Positions 1 to 5,159 of a stretch of DNA of 6,888 nucleotides are shown here, piece after piece. Source of the stretch: an uncultured Lysobacteraceae bacterium (lineage in GTDB: Bacteria; Pseudomonadota; Gammaproteobacteria; Xanthomonadales; Xanthomonadaceae). The translations under genes were made by a program, and so were the position numbers. The notes under the pieces were generated by a model. That model was not told the DNA's origin. It worked only from the letters and a program-made list of their open reading frames with translations, and did no database searches. The stretch is taken from assembly GCA_946480825.1 (NCBI GenBank), contig CAMLLG010000122.1:1-6888 (forward strand). Reading direction: 5' to 3'. Position 1 is the first letter of the stretch. Every line of letters begins with the position of its first letter.

Positions 1-701
1 ACGTAGCCTTCGAACGCGACCGCGAGGCCGGTGAAGGCGTTGTACAGCGAGATCACCACCGGCATGTCGGCGCCGCCGATGGGCAGGGTCATCAGCACGC
101 CCAGCGCCAGCGCGGCGACGAAGAACGCGATGATGTACGGCACCTGCAGAGTGGTGAGGGCGAGCACGCCCAGCACGACCGCGGCGATGGCGACCAGGGC
201 GTTGAAGATCTGCTGGCCCGGGAAGGTGTAGCGCTTGTCCATGCGGCCGTCGAGCTTGGCCCAGGCGATGACCGAGCCGGTGAGCGAGACCGCGCCGATC
301 AGTGCGCCGACCACGGCGAGCCCGAGGGTCACGGTGTTCGGCGCCTTGCCTTCGGCCGAGAAGCGCAGCAGTTCCACCGCGCCGATGGCCGCGGCCGAGC
401 CGCCGCCCATGCCATTGAACAGGGCCACCATCTGCGGCATGTCGGTGATGGCGACCTTCTTGCCCCAGACCCAGTTGACGACCACACCAAGCACGATCGC
501 GATGGCGATCAGCGGCAGGTTGTGCAGGCCGGGCAGGAAGAAGGTGGCGACGGTGGCGAGCACCATGCCCACGCCGGCCCACTGGATGCCGCTGCGCGCG
601 GTCTTGGGCGAGGCCATGCGCTGCAGGCCGAGCAGGAACAGGGTGGCGGCGACGAAGTAGCTGATCTTGACCAGCAGCGACAGCAGTTCGGGCGTGCTCA
701 T
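1..701 (-). CDS. pntB: NAD(P) transhydrogenase beta subunit, N-terminal part (runs off the window)
   Basis: This is the membrane/NADP(H)-binding beta subunit of the proton-translocating transhydrogenase. The enzyme passes hydride between NADH and NADP+ in the inner membrane, coupled to proton movement. About 233 codons are visible and the 3' end lies beyond position 1. The translation begins MSTPELLSLLVKISYF and contains many hydrophobic helices. Family landmarks are MPQMVALFNGMGGGSAA (residues 88-104), SVIAWAKLDG (143-152) and GGADMPVVISLYNAFTG (209-225), which correspond to well-conserved PntB membrane-domain segments. The C-terminal NADP-binding domain is outside the window. The ATG shares the ATGA overlap with the stop of the upstream pntAB gene, so the two are translationally coupled. 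Residue 96 is Asn where, by my alignment from memory, E. coli PntB has its proton-channel His91. Recognition is firm; it is incomplete only because of the window edge. Confidence 0.95.
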   Translation of the reverse strand, partial: MSTPELLSLLVKISYFVAATLFLLGLQRMASPKTARSGIQWAGVGMVLATVATFFLPGLHNLPLIAIAIVLGVVVNWVWGKKVAITDMPQMVALFNGMGGGSAAAIGAVELLRFSAEGKAPNTVTLGLAVVGALIGAVSLTGSVIAWAKLDGRMDKRYTFPGQQIFNALVAIAAVVLGVLALTTLQVPYIIAFFVAALALGVLMTLPIGGADMPVVISLYNAFTGLAVAFEGY

Positions 702-1003
702 GCCTTGTCCCCCTTGCCGTCGGGCTTCTTCGAAGACTTGAACATGTCGAGCATGCGCTCGGTGACGACGTAACCGCCGGCGGCGTTGCCCGCGCCCAGC
801 AGCACGGCGACGAAGCCGACGGCCTTCTCCAGCGTGGTGTCGGCGTGGCCGAGCACGACCATGGCGCCGATCAGCACGATGCCGTGGATGAAGTTGCTGC
901 CCGACATGAGCGGGGTGTGCAGGATCACCGGCACGCGCGAAATGATCACATGGCCGGCGATGGCCGCCAGCATGAAGATGTACAGCGCCACAAAACCATC
1001 CAC
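698..1003 (-). CDS. pntAB: NAD(P) transhydrogenase small membrane subunit (alpha-2)
   Basis: This is the small membrane subunit of three-polypeptide transhydrogenases, equivalent to the C-terminal membrane helices of E. coli PntA. Translation from GTG at 1003 gives 101 residues starting (M)DGFVALYIFMLAAIAGH. It holds about three hydrophobic helices, the family signature RVPVILHTPLMSGSNFIHG, and a short Lys-rich tail ending KGDKA. I chose GTG because AGGA lies 8 bases upstream and family members usually begin at this DGFVALYIF segment. An in-frame ATG at 1039 or 1036 would add 11-12 polar residues but has no evident Shine-Dalgarno site, and it overlaps a possible -10 box. The TGA overlaps the pntB ATG by 4 bases. 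The usual partner, the soluble NAD-binding subunit, is not encoded directly upstream. His40 in FIHG sits where E. coli has Ser and may be the channel histidine that complements the Asn in PntB. Confidence 0.92.
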   Translation of the reverse strand: MDGFVALYIFMLAAIAGHVIISRVPVILHTPLMSGSNFIHGIVLIGAMVVLGHADTTLEKAVGFVAVLLGAGNAAGGYVVTERMLDMFKSSKKPDGKGDKA

Positions 1004-1034
1004 GTTCGTCGTCCTGTTCCGGGGGTCTGTCGGC

Positions 1035-1071
1035 ATCATAACCGCGGATGAATACAGCGGGTGGCTGTCAA
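1035..1071 (-). promoter_or_regulatory. Possible promoter elements for pntAB-pntB
   Basis: On the minus strand TATGAT (1040-1035) is one mismatch from the -10 consensus. A perfect TTGACA lies at 1071-1066. The two are 25 bases apart, too far to form one standard sigma-70 promoter, so at most one is likely to be used as read here. A start point just after TATGAT would give a leader of about 25 bases to the GTG at 1003 and would exclude the ATG at 1039. This is weak evidence from sequence matching only. Confidence 0.22.
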
Positions 1072-1147
1072 CCGCAGGGCAGCGGGGGCGTTCTCTGTCC
1101 CGCCGGCCGGCATGCGAACCCCGCCTCCCATCCCCGAAGGACAGCCC

Positions 1148-1513
1148 ATGAAATCCCTGATCGCTTCCTGCCTGATTCTGGCCTCGCTGGCCGCCGGCAA
1201 CGCCCTCGCCGCCGATCACCGCGACCGCGGCGACCGCGTCGAACATCGCTTCGATCGTCGAGGGGACCAGATCGACCGCCGCCTGGATCGCCAGGGCGAC
1301 CGCATCGACGAGCGCCTGGACCGCCGCGCCGAGATCGCCGAGAACCGCGGCCACGAACGCCGCGCGAACGCGTTCGACGACCGCGGCGACCGCATCGAGC
1401 ACCGTCTCGATCGCAGGGGCGATCACGCCGACAACCGCCTCGACCGCCGCGGCGAGCGTTTCGACCGCCGCTGGGATCGTCGACAGGATCGTCGAGTGGA
1501 TCGCCGTCATTGA
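1148..1513 (+). CDS. Small exported Asp/Arg-rich hendecad-repeat protein, function unknown
   Basis: The gene encodes 121 residues. AAGGA lies 6 bases before the ATG, and residues 1-21 form a clear signal peptide (MKSLIASCLILASLAAGNALA followed by ADHRD), so the mature protein should be periplasmic or secreted. The mature part is almost entirely Asp, Arg, Glu, His and Gly, arranged as 11-residue units of the form RGDRIDxRLDR. Good copies start at residues 27, 38, 49, 79, 90, 101 and 112, with a degenerate stretch at 60-78. There are no cysteines and no enzymatic motif. An 11-residue period is typical of long amphipathic helices such as hendecad coiled coils or LEA-type proteins, so an extended charged helix is a reasonable guess. 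The sigma-factor gene follows 63 bases downstream on the same strand, so co-transcription is possible. The longer in-frame start at 1061 is rejected because the signal peptide begins at 1148. I recognise no named family. Confidence 0.8.
   Translation: MKSLIASCLILASLAAGNALAADHRDRGDRVEHRFDRRGDQIDRRLDRQGDRIDERLDRRAEIAENRGHERRANAFDDRGDRIEHRLDRRGDHADNRLDRRGERFDRRWDRRQDRRVDRRH
1226..1510 (+). repeat. 33-base coding repeats (11-residue RGDRIDxRLDR units)
   Basis: Codons 27-121 of the small exported protein consist of consecutive 33-base units. Residues 27-37, 38-48 and 49-59 are three units in tandem. Residues 60-78 are degenerate. Residues 79-89, 90-100 and 101-111 are three more, followed by a 10-residue partial copy. 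Consensus positions are R-G-D-R-[IV]-[DE]-x-R-[LF]-D-R. The units differ at many bases while keeping the charged pattern, which suggests old repeats under selection rather than recent slippage. Confidence 0.75.
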
Positions 1514-1517
1514 GCCT

Positions 1518-1560
1518 GCGGACGGATCGATGCCCACATGGCGGACGGCAGCGCCCACGA
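1518..1560 (+). repeat. Two imperfect direct repeats upstream of the sigma-factor gene
   Basis: GCGGACGG occurs at 1518-1525 and again at 1541-1548. Each copy is followed by GCCCAC (1532-1537 and 1553-1558). The two units are therefore about 22 and 20 bases long, side by side, in the short gap between the hendecad-repeat gene and the sigma gene. Such a pair could be a duplicated operator or a chance duplication. No known operator consensus is recognised. Confidence 0.4.
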
Positions 1561-1576
1561 TGAGCGTTCCACCACT

Positions 1577-2173
1577 ATGCTTTCGCGCGTGAGCCCGGAT
1601 GCCGGACAACGCGTTCCCTCGGCCGTCTCCACCCCGGTGGCGGCCGAGGGCCTTTCTTTCGATGCCTTCCTGGAGGGCATCTCGGCGCGGGCGTTCCGCT
1701 TCGCCGAACTGGGCCTGCGCCATCGCGAGGACGCGCTGGACGCGGTGCAGGACGCAATGATCAAGATGATGGGCTATCGCGAGCGCCCCGCCGCCGAATG
1801 GACGCCGTTGTTCTGGAGCATCCTGCGCAGCCGGATCGTGGACATGCAGCGGCGCGGTCTGTTCCGGATGCGCTGGCTGGTGTCTCCGAAGAGCGGCCGC
1901 GACGACGACGGCGAGATCGACTGGACCGACCAGGCCGCGGATACCGGTCCGGACCCGTCGGGCGCCCACGATCATCGCGAGGCGTACGACACTTTGGCCT
2001 CGGCCCTGCGCGCGCTGCCCGCGCGCCAGCGCGAGGCCTTCACCCTGCGGGTGCTGGAGGACTGCGATGTCGCCACCACCGCCCGCATCATGGGCTGCAG
2101 CGAAGGGTCGGTGAAGACCCACCTCTCCCGCGCCCGCGAGTCTTTGCAGAAGCAGTTGGAGGATTTCCGATGA
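1577..2173 (+). CDS. ECF-like RNA polymerase sigma-70 family factor
   Basis: Read from ATG 1577 this is 198 residues, a normal size for a group 4 (ECF) sigma factor directing RNA polymerase to a small regulon. Region 2 spans about residues 36-94, with EDALDAVQDAMIKM (51-64) and WTPLFWSILRSRIVDMQRR (75-93) forming the core-binding and -10-recognition helices. An acidic, variable linker (about 101-136) follows. Region 4 spans about 137-193, with the helix-turn-helix ATTARIMGCSEGSVKTHLSR (167-186), which would read the -35 element. The start is uncertain: an in-frame ATG at 1538 adds 13 residues, and neither start has a good Shine-Dalgarno site. The conserved part begins near LSFDAF, so either start is workable. 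The TGA overlaps the next ATG by 4 bases. The first gene of a four-gene coupled operon, it is probably controlled by the membrane protein encoded next. Its target promoter cannot be read from this window. Confidence 0.9.
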   Translation: MLSRVSPDAGQRVPSAVSTPVAAEGLSFDAFLEGISARAFRFAELGLRHREDALDAVQDAMIKMMGYRERPAAEWTPLFWSILRSRIVDMQRRGLFRMRWLVSPKSGRDDDGEIDWTDQAADTGPDPSGAHDHREAYDTLASALRALPARQREAFTLRVLEDCDVATTARIMGCSEGSVKTHLSRARESLQKQLEDFR

Positions 2174-2790
2174 CCTCGGACCACTCGCCCCATTCCCGCG
2201 CCGACGACCGGCCCATGCCGTTCGAGCACGCGGCACGCGACGCGCACCGGGCATCGCTCGAGAATCTCTCGCCGCGGGTGCGCGCGCAGTTGGCGCAGCG
2301 CCGCCGCGCCGCGTTGGCCGGGCCGCGCGAAACCGGCTTCAAGGTCTGGCCGATGCTCGCACTGGGCAGCACGGCCGCAGTGGCGCTGGCGGTCGGCCTG
2401 TTCGTGATTCGCGGTGCGGACGATGCCGGGACCGCCGCACCGCAACCGGCGGTGGCCATCGAACGCGCCGCCGTCGACACCATCTCTGACGACACCATCG
2501 CCGACAACAGCGGATCGACCACGGCGCCCACCGTCGCGCCCACGCCGGCACCGCAGACCGCACCCACGGTCGCCGCCGTCGACAACGGCGACATCGACGG
2601 CATGGACATCGACACACAGGCCCCCACGAGCGACGTGGTCGATGTCGACAGCCTGCCGGACGAGTGGCTGGCCGCGGAACTCGAGGCCGGCGACGAGGCG
2701 CTCGGCCTCGATACGTTCGAAGAGAATCCCGATTTCTACCTGTGGCTGGCCGCGAACGAAGGCCAGGCCGATGTCACGGAGTCGCTATGA
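2170..2790 (+). CDS. Single-pass membrane protein, putative anti-sigma factor
   Basis: The protein has 206 residues. Strong GGAGG (2158-2162) lies 7 bases before the ATG, which overlaps the sigma-factor stop. Residues 1-57 are hydrophilic and Arg-rich, with the likely helix SLENLSPRVRAQLAQRRRAA (29-48). Residues about 58-80 are one transmembrane helix (VWPMLALGSTAAVALAVGLF), followed by RG and acidic residues. Residues 81-160 are a Pro/Thr/Ala- and Asp-rich linker. The tail carries LPDEWLAAELEAGDEALG and ENPDFYLWLA (185-194). The positive residues before the helix predict N-in, C-out. Position after the sigma gene and this topology match membrane anti-sigma factors. The layout also resembles the sigma/DUF3619/DUF3106 gene order I recall from Burkholderiales, but membership in DUF3619 is not proven. 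There is no cysteine at all, so it is not a zinc-binding (HxxxCxxC) anti-sigma. The anti-sigma role is inference. Confidence 0.8.
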   Translation: MTSDHSPHSRADDRPMPFEHAARDAHRASLENLSPRVRAQLAQRRRAALAGPRETGFKVWPMLALGSTAAVALAVGLFVIRGADDAGTAAPQPAVAIERAAVDTISDDTIADNSGSTTAPTVAPTPAPQTAPTVAAVDNGDIDGMDIDTQAPTSDVVDVDSLPDEWLAAELEAGDEALGLDTFEENPDFYLWLAANEGQADVTESL

Positions 2791-3257
2791 GCCGCACCCA
2801 TGTCCTGCGCGCCCTGCTCTGCACGATGCTCGCCTGCGCGGGCATCGCCACGGCCCGGAATCCACCGCCACCTCCACCGCACGGCGCCGCATCCGCACGC
2901 AATGCGCCGTCGCTGCCCGAGTGGGACAAACTCACGCCGGCACAGCGCGAAGCGATGATCGCGGTGCTGCGCGAACGCTGGAACGACAATCCCGGCGGTC
3001 GCGCGCGGATGCTGCAGCACGCGCAACGCTGGCGGCAGATGTCGCCGCAACAGCGGCGCGACGCACGGCACGGCCAGCGTCGCTGGGAACAGATGTCGCC
3101 CGAGCAGCGCAAGCGCGCGCGTTCGGCCTATGAACAGAGTCGCGATCTGTCGCCGGAAGCGCGCGCCGCGCTGCGCGAAAAACTGAAGCGGATGTCGCCG
3201 GAAGAACGGCGCGAATGGCTGCGCACGCACCGTCGTCGGGACGGAGCGACGCCGTGA
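2787..3257 (+). CDS. Exported DUF3106-like protein with repeated [LM][ST]P motifs
   Basis: The protein has 156 residues. GGAG (2778-2781) lies 5 bases before an ATG that overlaps the previous stop. Residues 1-24 form a signal peptide ending GIATA. A Pro-rich stretch (26-31) is followed by a basic helical region. Five similar motifs occur: LTPAQREAM (49), MSPQQRRDA (85), MSPEQRKRA (103), LSPEARAAL (121) and MSPEERREW (136). The middle three are exactly 18 residues apart. This pattern is characteristic of DUF3106, a family of unknown function commonly found in operons with sigma factors. The motifs also recall the LTxxQ motifs of Spy/CpxP periplasmic chaperones and of the CnrX/ZraP metal-stress proteins, so a periplasmic sensor or chaperone role is plausible. 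Membership is judged from pattern, not from a profile search. There is no catalytic motif, and the only cysteines are in the signal sequence. Confidence 0.8.
   Translation: MSRTHVLRALLCTMLACAGIATARNPPPPPPHGAASARNAPSLPEWDKLTPAQREAMIAVLRERWNDNPGGRARMLQHAQRWRQMSPQQRRDARHGQRRWEQMSPEQRKRARSAYEQSRDLSPEARAALREKLKRMSPEERREWLRTHRRRDGATP
3243..3246 (+). promoter_or_regulatory. Ribosome binding site fixing the GTG start of the hydrolase gene
   Basis: GGAG lies 7 bases before GTG 3254, which shares a GTGA overlap with the DUF3106-like gene's stop. The longer in-frame ATG at 3215 would add 13 residues that overlap the upstream gene deeply and spoil the signal peptide. Confidence 0.6.
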
Positions 3258-4132
3258 GCGCGTTCGGCCGCAGGCCTCCGTGGCCGTCGCTCGCATTCAT
3301 GCTGGTGCTGGCCGCGGGCGCGATGCTGCGCGATCCCGCGTCGGCCGCGGCGCATGCCAGCGATGCCGCGGCGATGCGGGAAATCGCCTACGGTACGCAT
3401 CCCCGGCAGCGCTTCGATGTCTATCTGCCCGCGCAATCCGGGCAGGCCCCGACGATCTTCTACGTGCACGGCGGCGGCTGGCGGCGCGGCGACAAGTCGA
3501 TGCGCGGTTTGATCGAAGCGAAGCAGCGGCGCTGGACCGCGGCCGGTGCGATCGTGATCTCGACCAATTACCGGCTGGTGCCCGACGCCGATCCGGTGGA
3601 GCAGGCGCGCGACGTGGCGCGGGCGGTCGCGAAAGCGCAGGCGACGGTCGCCGGGCTGGGCGGCGATCCGGATGCTTTCGTGCTGATGGGCCATTCCGCG
3701 GGCGCGCATCTCATCGCGCTGCTCGCGGCCTCGCCGACGATGGTCCGCGACGCCGGCGCGCGACCGTGGCGCGCGACCGTGCTGCTGGATGCCGGCACGA
3801 TCGACGTGGTGTCGCGACTGGAACGCGGCGCACCGCCGCTGTTCGAGAACGCGTTCGGCACCGATCCCGCGTTCTGGCACGCGGCCTCGCCCCTGCATCA
3901 GCTGCGCGCGAAGACCGCGCCGATCCTGGCGGTCTGCGCCAGCGGCCGCCGCGATGCCTGCGACGACAACCGCGGCTTCGTCGACAAGGCACGCGGCCTC
4001 GGCGGTCGCGCCGAACTGCTGCCCACACCGCTGTCGCACATGGCGATCAACCGCGACCTCGGCGAAGACAACGCCTACACCCGCGAGGTCGAAGCCTTCC
4101 TGCGCAGCGTCGGCGTGCCGCTGCGCGATTGA
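3254..4132 (+). CDS. Exported alpha/beta hydrolase (esterase-like)
   Basis: The protein has 292 residues from a GTG start coupled to the preceding gene. An N-terminal hydrophobic segment (about 12-33, LAFMLVLAAGAML then DPASAAA) is a likely signal peptide, so it should act in the periplasm or beyond. Oxyanion-hole motif HGGGW is at 72-76. The nucleophile elbow GHSAG (146-150) gives Ser148. The acid is probably Asp234 or Asp237, in the segment after the strand APILAVCAS. The catalytic His is His262 in SHMAIN. This order and the HGGGW motif fit the BD-FAE/arylformamidase-like and HSL-like carboxylesterases. Other recognisable segments are ISTNYRLVPDA (102-112) and FWHAASPL (207-214), typical of these enzymes. 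Substrate cannot be told from sequence; an ester of a small or cell-envelope compound is only a guess. It is the last gene of the sigma-factor operon. The next gene begins 139 bases on, with its own ribosome site. Confidence 0.88.
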   Translation: MSAFGRRPPWPSLAFMLVLAAGAMLRDPASAAAHASDAAAMREIAYGTHPRQRFDVYLPAQSGQAPTIFYVHGGGWRRGDKSMRGLIEAKQRRWTAAGAIVISTNYRLVPDADPVEQARDVARAVAKAQATVAGLGGDPDAFVLMGHSAGAHLIALLAASPTMVRDAGARPWRATVLLDAGTIDVVSRLERGAPPLFENAFGTDPAFWHAASPLHQLRAKTAPILAVCASGRRDACDDNRGFVDKARGLGGRAELLPTPLSHMAINRDLGEDNAYTREVEAFLRSVGVPLRD

Positions 4133-4189
4133 CGCGCGTCGCGCGATGCGCATGGATGCGGCGCCCGACGCCGGATTCCGCGTTCAGCA

Positions 4190-4218
4190 TTGATCCTCCC
4201 CGGATGAGGTGCTACACA
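4190..4218 (+). promoter_or_regulatory. Possible sigma-70 promoter for the TTG-start gene
   Basis: TTGATC (4190-4195, four of six to consensus) is followed by a 17-base spacer and TACACA (4213-4218, three of six). The -10 is preceded by TGC as an extended -10. The predicted transcription start near 4225 would fall inside the left arm of the hairpin at 4222-4244, so this promoter and a complete transcribed hairpin do not fit neatly together. Weak. Confidence 0.25.
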
Positions 4219-4221
4219 GGC

Positions 4222-4244
4222 GCGGGCCGCGCATCCCGGCCCGC
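4222..4244 (+). terminator. GC-rich stem-loop between the operon and the next gene
   Basis: GCGGGCCG (4222-4229) and CGGCCCGC (4237-4244) are perfect 8-base inverted repeats with a 7-base loop (CGCATCC). The stem lies 90 bases after the hydrolase stop and ends 27 bases before the TTG start. There is no T-run after it, so it is not a textbook rho-independent terminator. It could instead be an attenuator or a 5' leader structure for the next gene. The structure is certain; the role is not. Confidence 0.35.
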
Positions 4245-4260
4245 CCTTCACGCATTCCAC

Positions 4261-4266
4261 AGGGGA
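4261..4266 (+). promoter_or_regulatory. Ribosome binding site deciding the TTG start
   Basis: AGGGGA lies 5 bases before TTG 4272. The signal peptide starts exactly at this TTG, while the upstream in-frame GTG at 4209 would prepend 21 Pro/Arg-rich residues that do not look coding. Confidence 0.6.
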
Positions 4267-4271
4267 TTCCT

Positions 4272-5150
4272 TTGAAACCGACGCTTTTCCTCAAGGCCGC
4301 CATCGTCGCCACGGCCCTCGTCCTGCTCCCCTTCGCCGGCCACGCCGCCAGGAAGCCGAAACCGATCGGCGAAGCCGATGCCGCTGCCCTGCCGGGCAAA
4401 ACCGCAGCGGTCACGCTGCACGAAGTACCGGCATTCAGCGCGATGACCTCCGGCAAGGCGACGCTGGGCATGTTCGGTGCACTGGGCATGATCAAGGCCG
4501 GCAACGATTTCGTTCGCGAGAACGCCATCCAGGACCCCGCCGTCCTGCTGCGCGAACAGTTGGGGCAGCTTCTGCGGGATGTGCACGGCATGCAGGTGCT
4601 GCCGGTCGATTCGGTCGAAACCAGGGAATCGAAACCCGCGAAAATCGCCAAGCTCCATCCCGAGACGGACTACGTGCTGTCGGTCCGCGGCATTCTGTGG
4701 AATTACGGCTATTACCCGACGGACTGGAGCCACTATCGACTCACCTACATGGCGATCGCGCAACTGATCGATACCAGGACCGGGCGAGCGATCAGTGAAG
4801 CGTCCTGCCTCGCCACCACCAGCGACAACCCCAGTCGACCGACGCGGGATCAACTGCATGCGAACAGGGCGCAATTGACCAGGGACGTGTTCACCGGACT
4901 CGGCTGGACCTGCGTGCAGTTGCTTGCGAAGGATCAGTTCCGCATTCCGCAGGACAAGATTCCGGCGATTCCCACGGAATACGTCGACCCGCTGGCACGC
5001 CTGCGACCAGCCACCACCGCACCGGCGGCGACCGCACAGCCGCAATCCACGCCCGAAACCACGACCGAACCCGAGCCCGCGGACGAACCGGCAGAACCGG
5101 CCGCACCGACGGAGCCGCCGACGACGGACGCGCCCGCGCGCACGCGCTGA
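4272..5150 (+). CDS. Exported protein of unknown function with Pro/Thr/Glu-rich tail
   Basis: The protein has 292 residues from TTG. Residues 1-25 are a signal peptide (LFLKAAIVATALVLLPFAGH, then A) with likely cleavage before ARKPK. The globular part (about 30-240) has mixed helix and strand: helix-like LLREQLGQLLRDVHGMQVLP (92-111), an aromatic stretch ILWNYGYYPTDWSHY (141-155), and the strand pair LTYMAIAQLIDTRTGRAISE (157-176). Cys179 and Cys214 could form one disulfide in the periplasm. From about residue 246 the chain becomes a low-complexity Pro/Thr/Glu/Ala tail, likely disordered. The 'LIDTRTGRAISE' strand-turn-strand resembles proteins of the CsgG/LpoB/TolB-N type, where such lines end a small alpha/beta domain; this resemblance is loose and I assign no function. 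There is no lipobox cysteine near the signal peptide. It is convergent with the next gene, with 9 bases between the stops. Confidence 0.78.
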   Translation: MKPTLFLKAAIVATALVLLPFAGHAARKPKPIGEADAAALPGKTAAVTLHEVPAFSAMTSGKATLGMFGALGMIKAGNDFVRENAIQDPAVLLREQLGQLLRDVHGMQVLPVDSVETRESKPAKIAKLHPETDYVLSVRGILWNYGYYPTDWSHYRLTYMAIAQLIDTRTGRAISEASCLATTSDNPSRPTRDQLHANRAQLTRDVFTGLGWTCVQLLAKDQFRIPQDKIPAIPTEYVDPLARLRPATTAPAATAQPQSTPETTTEPEPADEPAEPAAPTEPPTTDAPARTR

Positions 5151-5159
5151 TCGGGCGTC

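Noticed and set aside
1061..1147. Longer start for the hendecad-repeat gene
   Set aside because: It would place 29 Pro/Arg-rich residues before a well-formed signal peptide, and the AAGGA site fits ATG 1148.
1226..1450. Repeated RGD tripeptides as cell-adhesion motifs
   Set aside because: They arise from the Arg/Gly/Asp repeat unit itself. Nothing suggests an integrin-type role.
698..2254. Long minus-strand open frame of 518 codons
   Set aside because: Only its last 101-113 codons are real (pntAB). The rest is an antisense shadow of the Asp/Arg repeat gene and the sigma gene, caused by GC-rich codon structure; the repeat gene read backwards gives a meaningless Ala/Val/Asp pattern.
2820..2845. 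Lipoprotein lipobox in the DUF3106-like protein
   Set aside because: The sequence around the cysteine is MLAC-AG, with Leu at -2 rather than -3, and a good ordinary cleavage site follows at GIATA.
4131..4152. GC-rich self-complementary bases after the hydrolase stop as a terminator
   Set aside because: GACGCGCGTC and GCGC-GAT-GCGC are short, have almost no loop and no T-run. They are common in DNA of this composition.
3128..4153. 341-codon minus-strand open frame
   Set aside because: It lies opposite the hydrolase gene, which has a catalytic set and signal peptide. The antisense product is Arg/His/Ala-rich with no recognisable motif.
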